Made by a program: the position numbers and the translations under genes. From Marixanthomonas ophiurae (GTDB lineage: Bacteria; Bacteroidota; Bacteroidia; Flavobacteriales; Flavobacteriaceae), in assembly GCF_003413745.1 (NCBI RefSeq), contig NZ_QVID01000001.1, forward strand, positions 1,550,001 through 1,614,000: 64,000 bases of DNA. Direction: 5' to 3'. The notes under the pieces are model-generated. The model had not been told where the DNA came from. It made no database searches and saw nothing but the letters and a program-made list of their open reading frames with translations. Below are positions 9,013-17,705 of this stretch, piece by piece (the first letter of the stretch is position 1; the number at the start of each line of letters is the position of its first letter).

Positions 9013-11250
9013 ATGAAAAATATAATAATAACTATAGTTATATCTTTTCTTCCTATACTTACATTTTCTCAAACTCAAGTAGAAGGTGTAGTTTACGAAG
9101 AAGGAACAAACACACCCCTTTTAGGAGCTAATGTGTATTGGCTTGGGACGCAAGTGGGAGTAGTAACTGACTTTGACGGAAAGTTTTCAATCCGGTATAA
9201 AGAATCTTACAAAAAACTAATTGTAAGTTATGTAGGATTCACTTCGGATACTTTAGATGTAAGAAATCCCACAAAAAAAATAAAAGCCACTTTAAGTCCT
9301 AAAAGTAATTTAGAAGAAGTAAAGCTAGTCGCTAGAAAAAAAGCAACTTCAAGATCTTACATTGAAGCCCAAAATATAATTAACGTAAGTAGTGACGAAT
9401 TGTTAAAAGCTGCTTGTTGTAATTTAGCTGAAAGCTTTGAAACCAATCCTTCTATTGACGTAAATTTTGCCGACGCTATTTCTGGTACCAGACAGATAAA
9501 AATGTTGGGCTTAACAAGTCCATATATTCTTATAGCGATGGAAAATATTCCTACAGTACGAGGAGCCGCACAAGCTTATGGCTTAACCTTTACACCAGGT
9601 ACTTGGGTGGAAAGTATTCAAATAACCAAAGGAGCTGGAAGTGTTGTAAATGGTTATGAGAGTATTGCTGGGCAAATTAATGCAGAACTACAAAAACCTA
9701 CGAAAGACGATAAGCTTTTTATTAATTTATATGGAGCCAGTAGTCAACGATTTGAATTAAACACACATTTTAACACCAGAGTAAGTGATAGGTGGAGCAC
9801 AGGTGTTTATTTACACGGGAATACCCATCAAGAAAAACATGATGTAAATCATGATAACTTCTTAGATATGCCACTTTACAATCAAATAAATGTAATGAAC
9901 CGTTGGCAATATACTGATACCGAAAATGGCTTTGTAGGGTTCTTCAATGTGAGGTATCTTAATGATGAAAAGCAAACTGGAGAGCTGGACTTTAACCCAG
10001 ATATTGATAAACTAACCACCAATGCTTGGGGAAGCGAAATTGAAACCGAACGCTACGATTTTTCTGGTAAATTTGGGTATGTAAACCCAGAATTACCTTG
10101 GCGAAGTGCTGGTTTGCAGTTTGCAATAAGTAACCATCAACAAAACTCTTACTTTGGTTTACGAACCTATAATATTGAACACAATAGTATCTACTCGAAT
10201 TTTACTTATAATTCAATTATTAGTGATTCGCGACATAAAATTAAAACCGGAGTTAGGTTTACTTACGATAAGTATGATGAATTGGTAGAAACCACTTCTT
10301 TTGAGCGTAAAGACAACTCCATTGGCGCTTTTTTTGAATATAATTTTGATGACTTAGAAGACATTAATGTTACGGCAGGTATGCGTGTGGATAACCATAA
10401 TAGGTTGGGGCTATTTGTAACGCCAAGAATACATGCAAAATACACGCCTTGGGATAAATCTGCGTTTAGAGCCTCAATAGGAAGAGGAAAACGCTCAGCA
10501 AACATTTTTGCAGAAAACCAAAACCTCTTCGCTACTTCCAGAAATATTAATATTAATCCTTCTGCCGAAGGAAATATCTATGGGTTAGACCCAGAGATCG
10601 CTTGGAATTATGGTGTGTCTTATCTTCAAGGTTTTAATTTATTTGGAGAAAAAGCAGATGTAACATTTGATTTTTATAGAACTGATTTTCAAAATCAAGT
10701 AGTGGTAGATTGGGAAAATTCACAAGAAATTCGCTTTTACAATTTAGAAGATGAAAGTTTTGCTAATAGTTTTCAAACTGAATTTAATTATAATCCATTT
10801 ACAGGATTTAATACGCGCTTGGCTTATAAATATTACGATATAAAAACAAAATATCAAACAGGTAAAAAAATTAAACCTTTAACAGCACAACATCGTTTTT
10901 TTGCAAATGCATCGTATGAAACACCTATTAAAAATAATAGTAAATGGAAGTTTGATGTAACCTATAATTGGTTAGGTAAACAACGGTTTCCTTCCACTCA
11001 AAATAATCCTTTAGAGTTCCAGTTACCAAACTATTCACCTAATGTAAATACGGTAAATGCGCAAGTAACTAAAGTATTTTCACCAAAATTTGAAATATAT
11101 ATAGGAGGTGAGAATATAACCAACGTTAGACAAAACAACCCTATTTTAGGGGCAGACAACCCCTTTGGCTCAAATTTTGACAGTACATTTGTATATGGTC
11201 CAATTTTTGGAAGCCTTTATTATGCAGGGTTAAGATATAGAATCATGTAA
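9013..11250 (+). CDS. TonB-dependent outer-membrane receptor, probably for a metal or metal chelate
   Basis: This is a 745-residue receptor. A signal peptide (residues 1-20) is followed by a CarboxypepD_reg-like domain (about 22-95, VEGVVYEEGTNTPLLGANV). A plug domain (about 110-235) has GAGSVVNGYESIAGQINAEL near its end, and a 22-strand barrel runs to the C-terminal YYAGLRYRIM. The plug contains a Cys pair at 135-136 (AACCNLAESFE), which I take as a possible metal-contact site. It would import its ligand across the outer membrane using TonB energy. It lies 98 bases after the HYC_CC_PP gene and 22 bases before the HMA gene, so one transcript is likely. The substrate is inferred from these neighbours. 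Confidence 0.88.
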   Translation: MKNIIITIVISFLPILTFSQTQVEGVVYEEGTNTPLLGANVYWLGTQVGVVTDFDGKFSIRYKESYKKLIVSYVGFTSDTLDVRNPTKKIKATLSPKSNLEEVKLVARKKATSRSYIEAQNIINVSSDELLKAACCNLAESFETNPSIDVNFADAISGTRQIKMLGLTSPYILIAMENIPTVRGAAQAYGLTFTPGTWVESIQITKGAGSVVNGYESIAGQINAELQKPTKDDKLFINLYGASSQRFELNTHFNTRVSDRWSTGVYLHGNTHQEKHDVNHDNFLDMPLYNQINVMNRWQYTDTENGFVGFFNVRYLNDEKQTGELDFNPDIDKLTTNAWGSEIETERYDFSGKFGYVNPELPWRSAGLQFAISNHQQNSYFGLRTYNIEHNSIYSNFTYNSIISDSRHKIKTGVRFTYDKYDELVETTSFERKDNSIGAFFEYNFDDLEDINVTAGMRVDNHNRLGLFVTPRIHAKYTPWDKSAFRASIGRGKRSANIFAENQNLFATSRNININPSAEGNIYGLDPEIAWNYGVSYLQGFNLFGEKADVTFDFYRTDFQNQVVVDWENSQEIRFYNLEDESFANSFQTEFNYNPFTGFNTRLAYKYYDIKTKYQTGKKIKPLTAQHRFFANASYETPIKNNSKWKFDVTYNWLGKQRFPSTQNNPLEFQLPNYSPNVNTVNAQVTKVFSPKFEIYIGGENITNVRQNNPILGADNPFGSNFDSTFVYGPIFGSLYYAGLRYRIM

Positions 11251-11272
11251 TAAACCTTAAAATTTATAAAAT

Positions 11273-11650
11273 ATGAAAACAGCTATAAGCATATTAATTT
11301 TATTAATCACAACAGTAACTTTTGCACAGAATAAAAATGCAAGAACTTCTTTAGAAGTTGATGGCGTTTGCGGCATGTGTAAAGAAAGAATTGAAAAAGC
11401 AAGTATAAAAACCAAAGGCGTAAAAAGCGCAATTTGGGATGTTCAGACTCATGAACTTAAATTGATTTACAACGAAAAGAAAACCAATTTAGATGCTATT
11501 AAAGAAAACATTCTAGCAGTAGGGCATGATGTAGAGGAGTTAAAGGCTACTAACGAAGCATACAATAGTGTTCACCCTTGTTGTAAATATAGAGATGAAG
11601 CTATAAAAGACGATCATAAAGGAGAAGGAGAAAAAGAGGGTCAAAAATAA
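11273..11650 (+). CDS. Secreted heavy-metal-associated (HMA) domain protein
   Basis: This 125-residue protein has a signal peptide (residues 1-19) and an HMA ferredoxin-like fold with the metal site GVCGMC (Cys33, Cys36), the CxxC motif of copper or zinc carriers. The C-terminal extension holds a second Cys pair (HPCCKYRDE) and a Lys/Glu/Gly-rich tail. It would act in the periplasm, passing metal from or to the receptor encoded just upstream. It is the last gene of the three-gene module and ends at a strong bidirectional terminator. Whether the metal is copper, zinc or mercury cannot be told from sequence. Confidence 0.85.
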   Translation: MKTAISILILLITTVTFAQNKNARTSLEVDGVCGMCKERIEKASIKTKGVKSAIWDVQTHELKLIYNEKKTNLDAIKENILAVGHDVEELKATNEAYNSVHPCCKYRDEAIKDDHKGEGEKEGQK

Positions 11651-11672
11651 TTGAAGATAAGAGATAAAAAAA

Positions 11673-11690
11673 GCAGCCAAATTTGGCTGC
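11673..11690. terminator. Bidirectional terminator between HMA gene and accD
   Basis: The perfect palindrome GCAGCCAAATTTGGCTGC has an A-tract on its left and TTTTTTT on its right. It lies 23 bases after the HMA stop and only 6 bases from the accD stop. Confidence 0.92.
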
Positions 11691-11695
11691 TTTTT

Positions 11696-12562
11696 TTATG
11701 CTGTTTTTTCACGCATAGGTCTATTTAGTACTAAATCTAAATATTGATTTACGCGTGTTTTTAGGTCTCTTCGGTGTGTAATAAAGTCTAAAAAGCCATG
11801 TTCCTTTAAAAATTCTGCGGTTTGAAACCCTTCAGGAAGCTCTTGCCCTGTAGTGTCACGCACTACACGAGGTCCTGCAAAACCAATTAAGGCTCCAGGT
11901 TCACTTATATTAATATCACCCAACATGGCAAAGGAAGCTGTTGTTCCTCCAGTAGTAGGGTCGGTACATAAAGAAACATATGGAATGCCAGCATCTGATA
12001 ACTGTGCTAATTTGGCACTCGTTTTAGCTAATTGCATTAACGAAAGTACGGCTTCCATCATACGGGCGCCACCACTTTTTGAAATAATCATTAGTGGGAT
12101 TTTCTTTTTTAACGAATAGTCTGCAGCACGTGCAATTTTTTCGCCTACAACACTTCCCATAGAGCCTCCAATAAAACTGAAATCCATACAGGCAACAACT
12201 AAGTTTTCGCCCATGGATTTTCCTACTGCCGTACGAGCCGCATCTTTAAGACCGGTTTTCTTTTGAGCATCTTTTAAACGATCTGGATATTTTTTCTTGT
12301 CTTCAAATTTCAAAGGATCTTTTGAAGTCAAGTTTTTATCGAGTTCTTTGTATTTATTGTCATCAAAAAGCAATTCAAAGTATTCGTTGCTTCCAATTCT
12401 TACATGATAGCCATCTTCAGGACTCACATAGAAGTTCTTTTCAAGCTCTTCAGAGTCAACTATCTTCCCTGTTGGAGATTTGTACCACAATCCTTTTGGG
12501 ACGTCTTTTTTCTCTTCTGTAGGGGTTTGAATTCCTTTTTTTGTTCTTTTAAACCAAGACAT
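11696..12562 (-). CDS. accD: Acetyl-CoA carboxylase carboxyltransferase beta subunit lacking the zinc-ribbon cysteines
   Basis: AccD with AccA transfers the carboxyl group from biotin to acetyl-CoA, making malonyl-CoA for fatty-acid synthesis. The 288-residue length and the opening [17 protein letters not shown] are typical. The crotonase-like core is clear, with [19 protein letters not shown] and [16 protein letters not shown]. The N-terminal zinc ribbon is altered. At the four positions that hold Cys in E. coli-type AccD this protein has Ser29, Gly32, Ser47 and Asp50 ([16 protein letters not shown]), so it cannot bind zinc there. The surrounding residues stay aligned, so this is substitution and not deletion. 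It lies 17 bases downstream of fbaA on the same strand. Confidence 0.95.
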   Translation of the reverse strand: MSWFKRTKKGIQTPTEEKKDVPKGLWYKSPTGKIVDSEELEKNFYVSPEDGYHVRIGSNEYFELLFDDNKYKELDKNLTSKDPLKFEDKKKYPDRLKDAQKKTGLKDAARTAVGKSMGENLVVACMDFSFIGGSMGSVVGEKIARAADYSLKKKIPLMIISKSGGARMMEAVLSLMQLAKTSAKLAQLSDAGIPYVSLCTDPTTGGTTASFAMLGDINISEPGALIGFAGPRVVRDTTGQELPEGFQTAEFLKEHGFLDFITHRRDLKTRVNQYLDLVLNRPMREKTA

Positions 12563-12579
12563 AATTGAGGAGTTTTAAG

Positions 12580-13647
12580 TTATAATGTGTTTACGTTGTT
12601 AAGGTCTTCAAAAGCCTTTTCCAATCGTTTTTTAAATGTTAGTTCGCCTTCGCGTAACCACTTTCTCGGGTCGTAATATTTTTTATTAGGAACCTCTTCG
12701 CCTTCTGGATTTCCAATTTGGGTTTTTAGATAATCAATATTTTTGGTAACATAGTCACGTACTCCTTCATTAAAGGCGTATTGTAAGTCGGTGTCTATGT
12801 TCATTTTTATTACTCCGTAGCCAATTGCTTCTCTAATTTCTTCAACTGTAGAACCGCTTCCGCCGTGAAAAACAAAATCAATAGGGTTGTGGTCGGTATT
12901 GAATTTTTTCTGAACGTATTCCTGTGAGTTTTTAAGAATGACAGGTGTTAGTTTTACATTTCCAGGTTTATAAACACCGTGTACATTTCCGAAGGCAGCA
13001 GCGATGGTAAATTGATCGCTCACTTTTAATAATTCCTCATACGCGTATGCTACTTCTTCAGGTTGAGTATATAATTTTGATGAATCTACATCGGTGTTGT
13101 CAACTCCGTCTTCTTCACCACCAGTAATACCTAATTCAATTTCAAGCGTCATACCCATTTTACTCATGCGTTCTAGGTATTTTTTTGAAATTTCAATATT
13201 CTCTTCAAGAGGTTCTTCTGAAAGATCAATCATATGCGAACTGAAAAGCGGCTTTCCATGTTCTTTGTAAAATTGTTCGCCGGCATCTAAAAGACCATCA
13301 ATCCATGGAAGTAATTTTTTAGCAGCGTGGTCGGTGTGTAAAATAACCGTCGCGCCGTATGCTTTTGCTAAATCATGAATATGTTTTGCTCCAGTAACAC
13401 CACCAAGGATAGCAGCTTTTTGGTTTTCGTTGCTTAAGCCTTTTCCAGCATTAAAATAAGCTCCTCCGTTAGAAAATTGTATAATTACGGGAGAATTTAA
13501 AGCAGCAGCCGTTTCCATAACGGTATTAATACTATTAGAGCCAACTACATTTACGGCTGGCATAGCAAAGCCTTTATCCTTTGCGTACTGATGTATTTTT
13601 TGGACTTCTCTTCCGGTTGCTACGCCGGGTTGTATGGAATGATTCAT
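12580..13647 (-). CDS. fbaA: Class II fructose-bisphosphate aldolase
   Basis: This is a zinc-dependent aldolase of glycolysis and gluconeogenesis that splits fructose 1,6-bisphosphate into two triose phosphates. I start it at the ATG at 13645-13647 (MNHSIQPGVATGREVQ), giving 355 residues. The 8 codons of open frame upstream overlap the promoter. Metal ligands are visible in ILHTDHAAKK, FGNVHGVYKPGN and DFVFHGGSGS. MNIDTDLQYAF near the C-terminal third is typical of the long E. coli FbaA subclass. It precedes accD by 17 bases, linking triose supply with fatty-acid synthesis in one transcript. Confidence 0.96.
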   Translation of the reverse strand: MNHSIQPGVATGREVQKIHQYAKDKGFAMPAVNVVGSNSINTVMETAAALNSPVIIQFSNGGAYFNAGKGLSNENQKAAILGGVTGAKHIHDLAKAYGATVILHTDHAAKKLLPWIDGLLDAGEQFYKEHGKPLFSSHMIDLSEEPLEENIEISKKYLERMSKMGMTLEIELGITGGEEDGVDNTDVDSSKLYTQPEEVAYAYEELLKVSDQFTIAAAFGNVHGVYKPGNVKLTPVILKNSQEYVQKKFNTDHNPIDFVFHGGSGSTVEEIREAIGYGVIKMNIDTDLQYAFNEGVRDYVTKNIDYLKTQIGNPEGEEVPNKKYYDPRKWLREGELTFKKRLEKAFEDLNNVNTL

Positions 13648-13668
13648 AGTTGTTGATCGTTTTACCCG

Positions 13669-13676
13669 CAAAAATA
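13669..13676 (-). promoter_or_regulatory. -7 box of the fbaA promoter
   Basis: On the minus strand this reads TATTTTTG followed by C, a match to TAnnTTTG. It sits about 21 bases before the fbaA ATG, leaving a short leader. A TTTG -33 element is not evident. Confidence 0.5.
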
Positions 13677-13691
13677 AGAATTTTTAATGGG

Positions 13692-16271
13692 TTAGAAGGG
13701 ATAGTTGATTCCTATATTATAAACGGCATTACTAAAATTATAATCCTTGAACCAACGTTCACCAACAGGTCTACCTGGGTCGTGTGTTTTAAAGCCTATA
13801 TCAAACCGAAGTACAAAAAAACCAAAGTCGTAGCGCAGGCCAAATCCAGAGGCAACCCCCAGTTCTTTGAGGTCTTGTATTCCATTAAATCTAAAGGCTT
13901 CTCTAGACTCGTTATCAAGAACATTCCAAATGTTTCCCGCATCAACAAAAAACGCTCCTTTAAAAGCTCCTAAAATGGTATACCGGTATTCTGCATTGAA
14001 AGCTAGTTTAAAGTTAGCTTCATTAAAATCTAAGATGCCGCCACTGCTTCCTGGGCCTAAATCATACGCTCGCCACCCTCTGTTATCGTTTGCACCACCC
14101 GCAAAATAACTTCTAGTAAAGGGTATGGTGTTACTGTTTCCGTAGGGAATGGCGATACCGCCAAATGCTCTTACGGCTAAAATATTATCGTCGTTCAACG
14201 CCCAGTGCTTTATATATTCAGTTTCCCCTTTTATATATTGAGAATAAGCTACACCTAGGGTTTCGTAATTGCCGTTCGCATTTTTCTCTTGTCCGGTCGC
14301 TTTCGACGCTAACGATAAAAAATTACCAGCGCTTTCTAATTTCCAACGTAGACGTGAAAAATTATTATCATAAATATTTTCACGGGTATCTCGGGTCCAA
14401 GTGAAGTTTGATGCAAAAATAAGGTTGTCTTCTGTAAGCCTGAATTTACGTTCTGCAATTCCTAAAACCTCTTCGTAAATATCTGGAGATACTGTATTTG
14501 GGCCGCTGTTGTCCAGAATATCATCAATAAATTGGTTTGCCTCGTTAGGAATGCCCAATGTTGGATCTTCGGAAGTAACATCCATAAAATCGTAACCTAT
14601 TTCTTCAGCAATTTCATTTAGACGACTATACGTGCTTTTATAAACATTGAAATAATTGTCTGTTCTAAGGTTTCGCACATACTGTACGTTTGCTAGGTTA
14701 AATTGGTTGGTGCGTATTTTTTTGGGTTTCCAACGGTAATTAAAGATTGCGTTTAAGTTTTGCCTATCCAAGCCTATATTGTTCTGTGCACTAAAACCGA
14801 CGCTTATTTCGGTAGAAGGGGACATGTATTTTTTTATGAAACCATCGGTATTAAGAGGAAATAAAATTCTGGGGAACGAAAGCTTAACATCGCCACCTAC
14901 ATCTGATGTATTAAAGAAACCACCATCTTTATCTGCTGAAGAACCGACGCTCCCACGACCTGATATTTCTAAAATTTCAGCACCTTTAAAGACATTTCTT
15001 ATTTGAAATGTAGAACTAAAACCAATTCCGAACTGTTGAATGGTAGAAGTATATGCATCAAAATCTACTCCTAGGTTGTATTTTTTCCTTGGACTGAGCA
15101 AGATGGTTGTTATTAATTTAGTTCCTGTGGTATCTCTTGGGTCCTCTTGATAACTAATGTTGGGATACTTAAAGACTTTAAGGTCATTTATTTGGTTGTA
15201 GGTTAACGTCCGGTCTATATCTTTAAAAATGGAATTAGGCGTAATGGAAATAGCATCGGTAATAGCTTTGGGGTTGTATTTTAACTTATCAAAACTATAT
15301 AATTTGTACCCTTCATGTTCAACAGAGTCTGTAGGAGTCTCGTTTCGGTTTTCATAGCTAAAATCCGTCACAATACGAATTTCATTTACCGTATGTACTT
15401 TAAATGGTTCTGTATATGTACTGTCGCCTTCGGTTACTTCCCGATTTGGTATTTGGTATTTTATATTGGCTTTATGTCCTGTGTTTACTGTGTCGGCTTC
15501 AAAACCCACGTAGTCTTGGTCAAAATGAAATAATCCTGAATTTCTAAATTGGATGGTCAACCTATCCCGTTCATCTACAAAATCATTGGCATCATATTGT
15601 TTTCCAGATTTAATAAAGCTGTTACCAATTGAGGCTTTAAAAAGTGAATCGACTACAGGAGATGCAATTTCTTTATTAATAGAATCTACAATGTATGGTT
15701 GATGTCTATTTACATTATACGTTATACTAGCTCTTTTTTTCTTTTTTTCGAGCGGAGTAATTTTATAATCTGCTTCGGTATTAAAATATCCATAACTGGC
15801 ATAATAGCGCTCTAAGCGTTCTTTTGAGCTTTCAGCTTTTTCTTTGTCAATGATTACGGGAGCGTCTCCAGATTTTCGTAACCAATTGTTTAGGCCTACA
15901 TAGCTATTGCCAATTTCTTGTACTTGTTTTCTAGATAGAAATTTAACCAATCGCTTTTCACGTTTTGGCCTTTTATGCAACCATTTTTGATATGTAGAAT
16001 CTGGGTGCGGGTCTGCTAGATTATAAATATGAAGCCCAAAAGGGATGCCTAATAATGGTATTTTAGGATTTGGTTTCTGCTTTAATTGGCTGTATACTCT
16101 AAGGTCACTTATTTCTAAGCTATCAACTACAATTTTATTTTCTGAAAGTAAAAACTGATCATCCGGTACGCGTTTTACGGCGTTACAGGATAGAAACAGT
16201 GCAATTACTCCTAAAAATAATGCTATTTTTGTGAGGGTTTGGGCCAAGTGTTCAGGTTTACTTAATTTCAA
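13692..16271 (-). CDS. tamL: Omp85-family outer-membrane lipoprotein (TamL/BamA-like)
   Basis: This 859-residue protein carries a lipoprotein signal with lipobox LFLSC followed by NAVKRVPDDQFLL, the hallmark of the Bacteroidota TamL branch of the Omp85 family. POTRA-like domains follow (about residues 120-400), then a 16-strand barrel (about 430-859) ending in the terminal phenylalanine of YNIGINYPF. It should help insert or export outer-membrane and surface proteins. No tamB gene is next to it. Instead fbaA follows 44 bases downstream, and an RNA methyltransferase starts divergently 12 bases upstream. The start at 16271 is TTG and lies inside a TATTTTTG promoter box. A second in-frame TTG at 16245-16247, just before the signal peptide, is an alternative start. 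Confidence 0.88.
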   Translation of the reverse strand: MKLSKPEHLAQTLTKIALFLGVIALFLSCNAVKRVPDDQFLLSENKIVVDSLEISDLRVYSQLKQKPNPKIPLLGIPFGLHIYNLADPHPDSTYQKWLHKRPKREKRLVKFLSRKQVQEIGNSYVGLNNWLRKSGDAPVIIDKEKAESSKERLERYYASYGYFNTEADYKITPLEKKKKRASITYNVNRHQPYIVDSINKEIASPVVDSLFKASIGNSFIKSGKQYDANDFVDERDRLTIQFRNSGLFHFDQDYVGFEADTVNTGHKANIKYQIPNREVTEGDSTYTEPFKVHTVNEIRIVTDFSYENRNETPTDSVEHEGYKLYSFDKLKYNPKAITDAISITPNSIFKDIDRTLTYNQINDLKVFKYPNISYQEDPRDTTGTKLITTILLSPRKKYNLGVDFDAYTSTIQQFGIGFSSTFQIRNVFKGAEILEISGRGSVGSSADKDGGFFNTSDVGGDVKLSFPRILFPLNTDGFIKKYMSPSTEISVGFSAQNNIGLDRQNLNAIFNYRWKPKKIRTNQFNLANVQYVRNLRTDNYFNVYKSTYSRLNEIAEEIGYDFMDVTSEDPTLGIPNEANQFIDDILDNSGPNTVSPDIYEEVLGIAERKFRLTEDNLIFASNFTWTRDTRENIYDNNFSRLRWKLESAGNFLSLASKATGQEKNANGNYETLGVAYSQYIKGETEYIKHWALNDDNILAVRAFGGIAIPYGNSNTIPFTRSYFAGGANDNRGWRAYDLGPGSSGGILDFNEANFKLAFNAEYRYTILGAFKGAFFVDAGNIWNVLDNESREAFRFNGIQDLKELGVASGFGLRYDFGFFVLRFDIGFKTHDPGRPVGERWFKDYNFSNAVYNIGINYPF

Positions 16272-16276
16272 AAATA
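16269..16276 (-). promoter_or_regulatory. Possible -7 box for tamL
   Basis: On the minus strand this reads TATTTTTG. Its last three bases are the TTG that opens the longest tamL reading frame. If the box is real, translation more likely begins at the TTG at 16245-16247. Confidence 0.4.
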
Positions 16277-16283
16277 CTATAAT

Positions 16284-17009
16284 TTGATAAGTAAAAGTAA
16301 AATAAAGTCAATAACGAGTTTAAAGCAAAAAAAGTACCGAGAAAAACACGGACTTTTCGTGGGCGAAGGTCCTAAAGTTATTTCAGAATTAAAACAAGAA
16401 GGTTTAGAAATTCATTCTTTTTTTTCAGTAAATGAAGAGGAATTCATAAACGAAAACCATTTTCATGTTACGCAAGCCGAACTTCAAAAAATAAGCTTTC
16501 TAAAAACAGCAAATACCTCGGTGGCTGTTTTTAAAATGCCTGAAGTTAAACCAGTTAATAATAAAGGATTAACAATTGTTCTTGATGCCGTTCGTGACCC
16601 AGGTAATTTAGGAACCATAATTAGGTTGTGTGATTGGTTTGGAGTAAAGCAGTTAATTTGCTCAACCGATACTACAGATTGCTACAACCCAAAAGTTGTG
16701 CAAGCTACAATGGGTTCGCTAGCAAGGGTTGCCATTCATTATGTAGATATAGAAAACTATTTAAAGGCATCTTCACTGCCAATTTATGGTGCTTTTATGG
16801 ATGGGGAAAATGTTTATCGCCAAAAACTTCAGCAAGATGCTATTATTGTAATGGGGAATGAGGCAAATGGTGTTTCAGAATCTATTGAAAAATTGATTAC
16901 TGAAAAGATAGCGATTCCGCAATTTGGCAATCAAAGAACAGAAAGCTTGAATGTAGCAACCGCAACTGCAATTTTGTTAAGCGAAGTTAGGCGTTTTACT
17001 GAAATGTAA
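16284..17009 (+). CDS. TrmH/SpoU-family RNA 2'-O-methyltransferase
   Basis: This 241-residue enzyme is predicted to methylate a ribose 2'-OH of rRNA or tRNA using SAM. The N-terminal substrate-binding part (SITSLKQKKYREKHGLFVGEG) is typical of the RlmB/TrmH group. The knotted SPOUT catalytic domain follows, with motif 1 LDAVRDPGNLGTIIRLCDWFG near residue 95, motif 2 IVMGNEANGVS near 190 and motif 3 IPQFGNQRTESLNVATATAI near 212. The start is TTG at 16284, supported because the conserved N-terminus begins there. It is divergent from tamL with a 12-base gap and overlaps the 3' end of porT by 14 bases. The exact target nucleotide is unknown. Confidence 0.9.
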   Translation: MISKSKIKSITSLKQKKYREKHGLFVGEGPKVISELKQEGLEIHSFFSVNEEEFINENHFHVTQAELQKISFLKTANTSVAVFKMPEVKPVNNKGLTIVLDAVRDPGNLGTIIRLCDWFGVKQLICSTDTTDCYNPKVVQATMGSLARVAIHYVDIENYLKASSLPIYGAFMDGENVYRQKLQQDAIIVMGNEANGVSESIEKLITEKIAIPQFGNQRTESLNVATATAILLSEVRRFTEM

Positions 17010-17703
17010 AGTTAATAAAAATACCGCGGGTAGACATTTGGCTTATGTTTCCGGTCCAAGGACTGTTTGGGTCTTCGTCGGGCACCAACTCGTCACTAGT
17101 AGCAAATACCCCTCGAATGGAAGGCGTAAACTTAAAATAAAAAAGATAAAAATCGATTCCAAAACCAAGTTCAAAATAATTGGTGGTCTTGGTCATTCTA
17201 AACTCACCACCTGAGTTGTCTTGCGGATTACCTTCGTTACTCGATAGGTTTAAGGAGGTAGAAATACCCCCAACTATAAAAGGTCTGAAATTATTTAATC
17301 GCTTAGTTGAAAGTTTTACAAGCAACGGAACGTGTATATAAGTAGATTTAACTTCGCGTAGAATGTCTTTCTCTTCTTCAAAACCAGGGAATCGTAAATT
17401 TCTTTGTGTGTAGTATAATCCGGGTTCTAACCGGATGTTAACATAATCGTTAACTCGCATATCACCTACAAGGCCTACATTAAAGCCAACATCTCCATCT
17501 ACAAGAATATCTGTTCTATCATCAGGATTTTCATTTTCATATTCGAATTTAAAGTCATAACTATTAAAACCTAAAAAATATCCCCATGTTAAAAAACGTT
17601 TGTCAAATGTTTCTTGGTTTGCCAATCGTTCTTTGTTAAAGAGTTGTGCTTGGGCACTATGGGTTAAAAATAGTATGGCAAGTAGAAAAAATAGTTTCTT
17701 CAT
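16996..17703 (-). CDS. porT: Type IX secretion system protein PorT (SprT)
   Basis: This 235-residue outer-membrane beta-barrel protein is required for type IX protein secretion and gliding in Bacteroidota. A signal peptide ends at about residue 19 (HSAQAQ), followed by the characteristic NQETFDKRFLTWGYFLGFN. Amphipathic strands such as YVNIRLEPGLYYTQRNLRFP run to a C-terminal aromatic stretch (FINFTF). It follows ubiE with a 2-base gap, the ubiE-porT pairing commonly seen in flavobacteria. Its stop region overlaps the trmH-family gene on the opposite strand by 14 bases. The window also encodes T9SS substrates and the Plug protein, which supports a functional system. Confidence 0.92.
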   Translation of the reverse strand: MKKLFFLLAILFLTHSAQAQLFNKERLANQETFDKRFLTWGYFLGFNSYDFKFEYENENPDDRTDILVDGDVGFNVGLVGDMRVNDYVNIRLEPGLYYTQRNLRFPGFEEEKDILREVKSTYIHVPLLVKLSTKRLNNFRPFIVGGISTSLNLSSNEGNPQDNSGGEFRMTKTTNYFELGFGIDFYLFYFKFTPSIRGVFATSDELVPDEDPNSPWTGNISQMSTRGIFINFTFQ

Positions 17704-17705
17704 AT

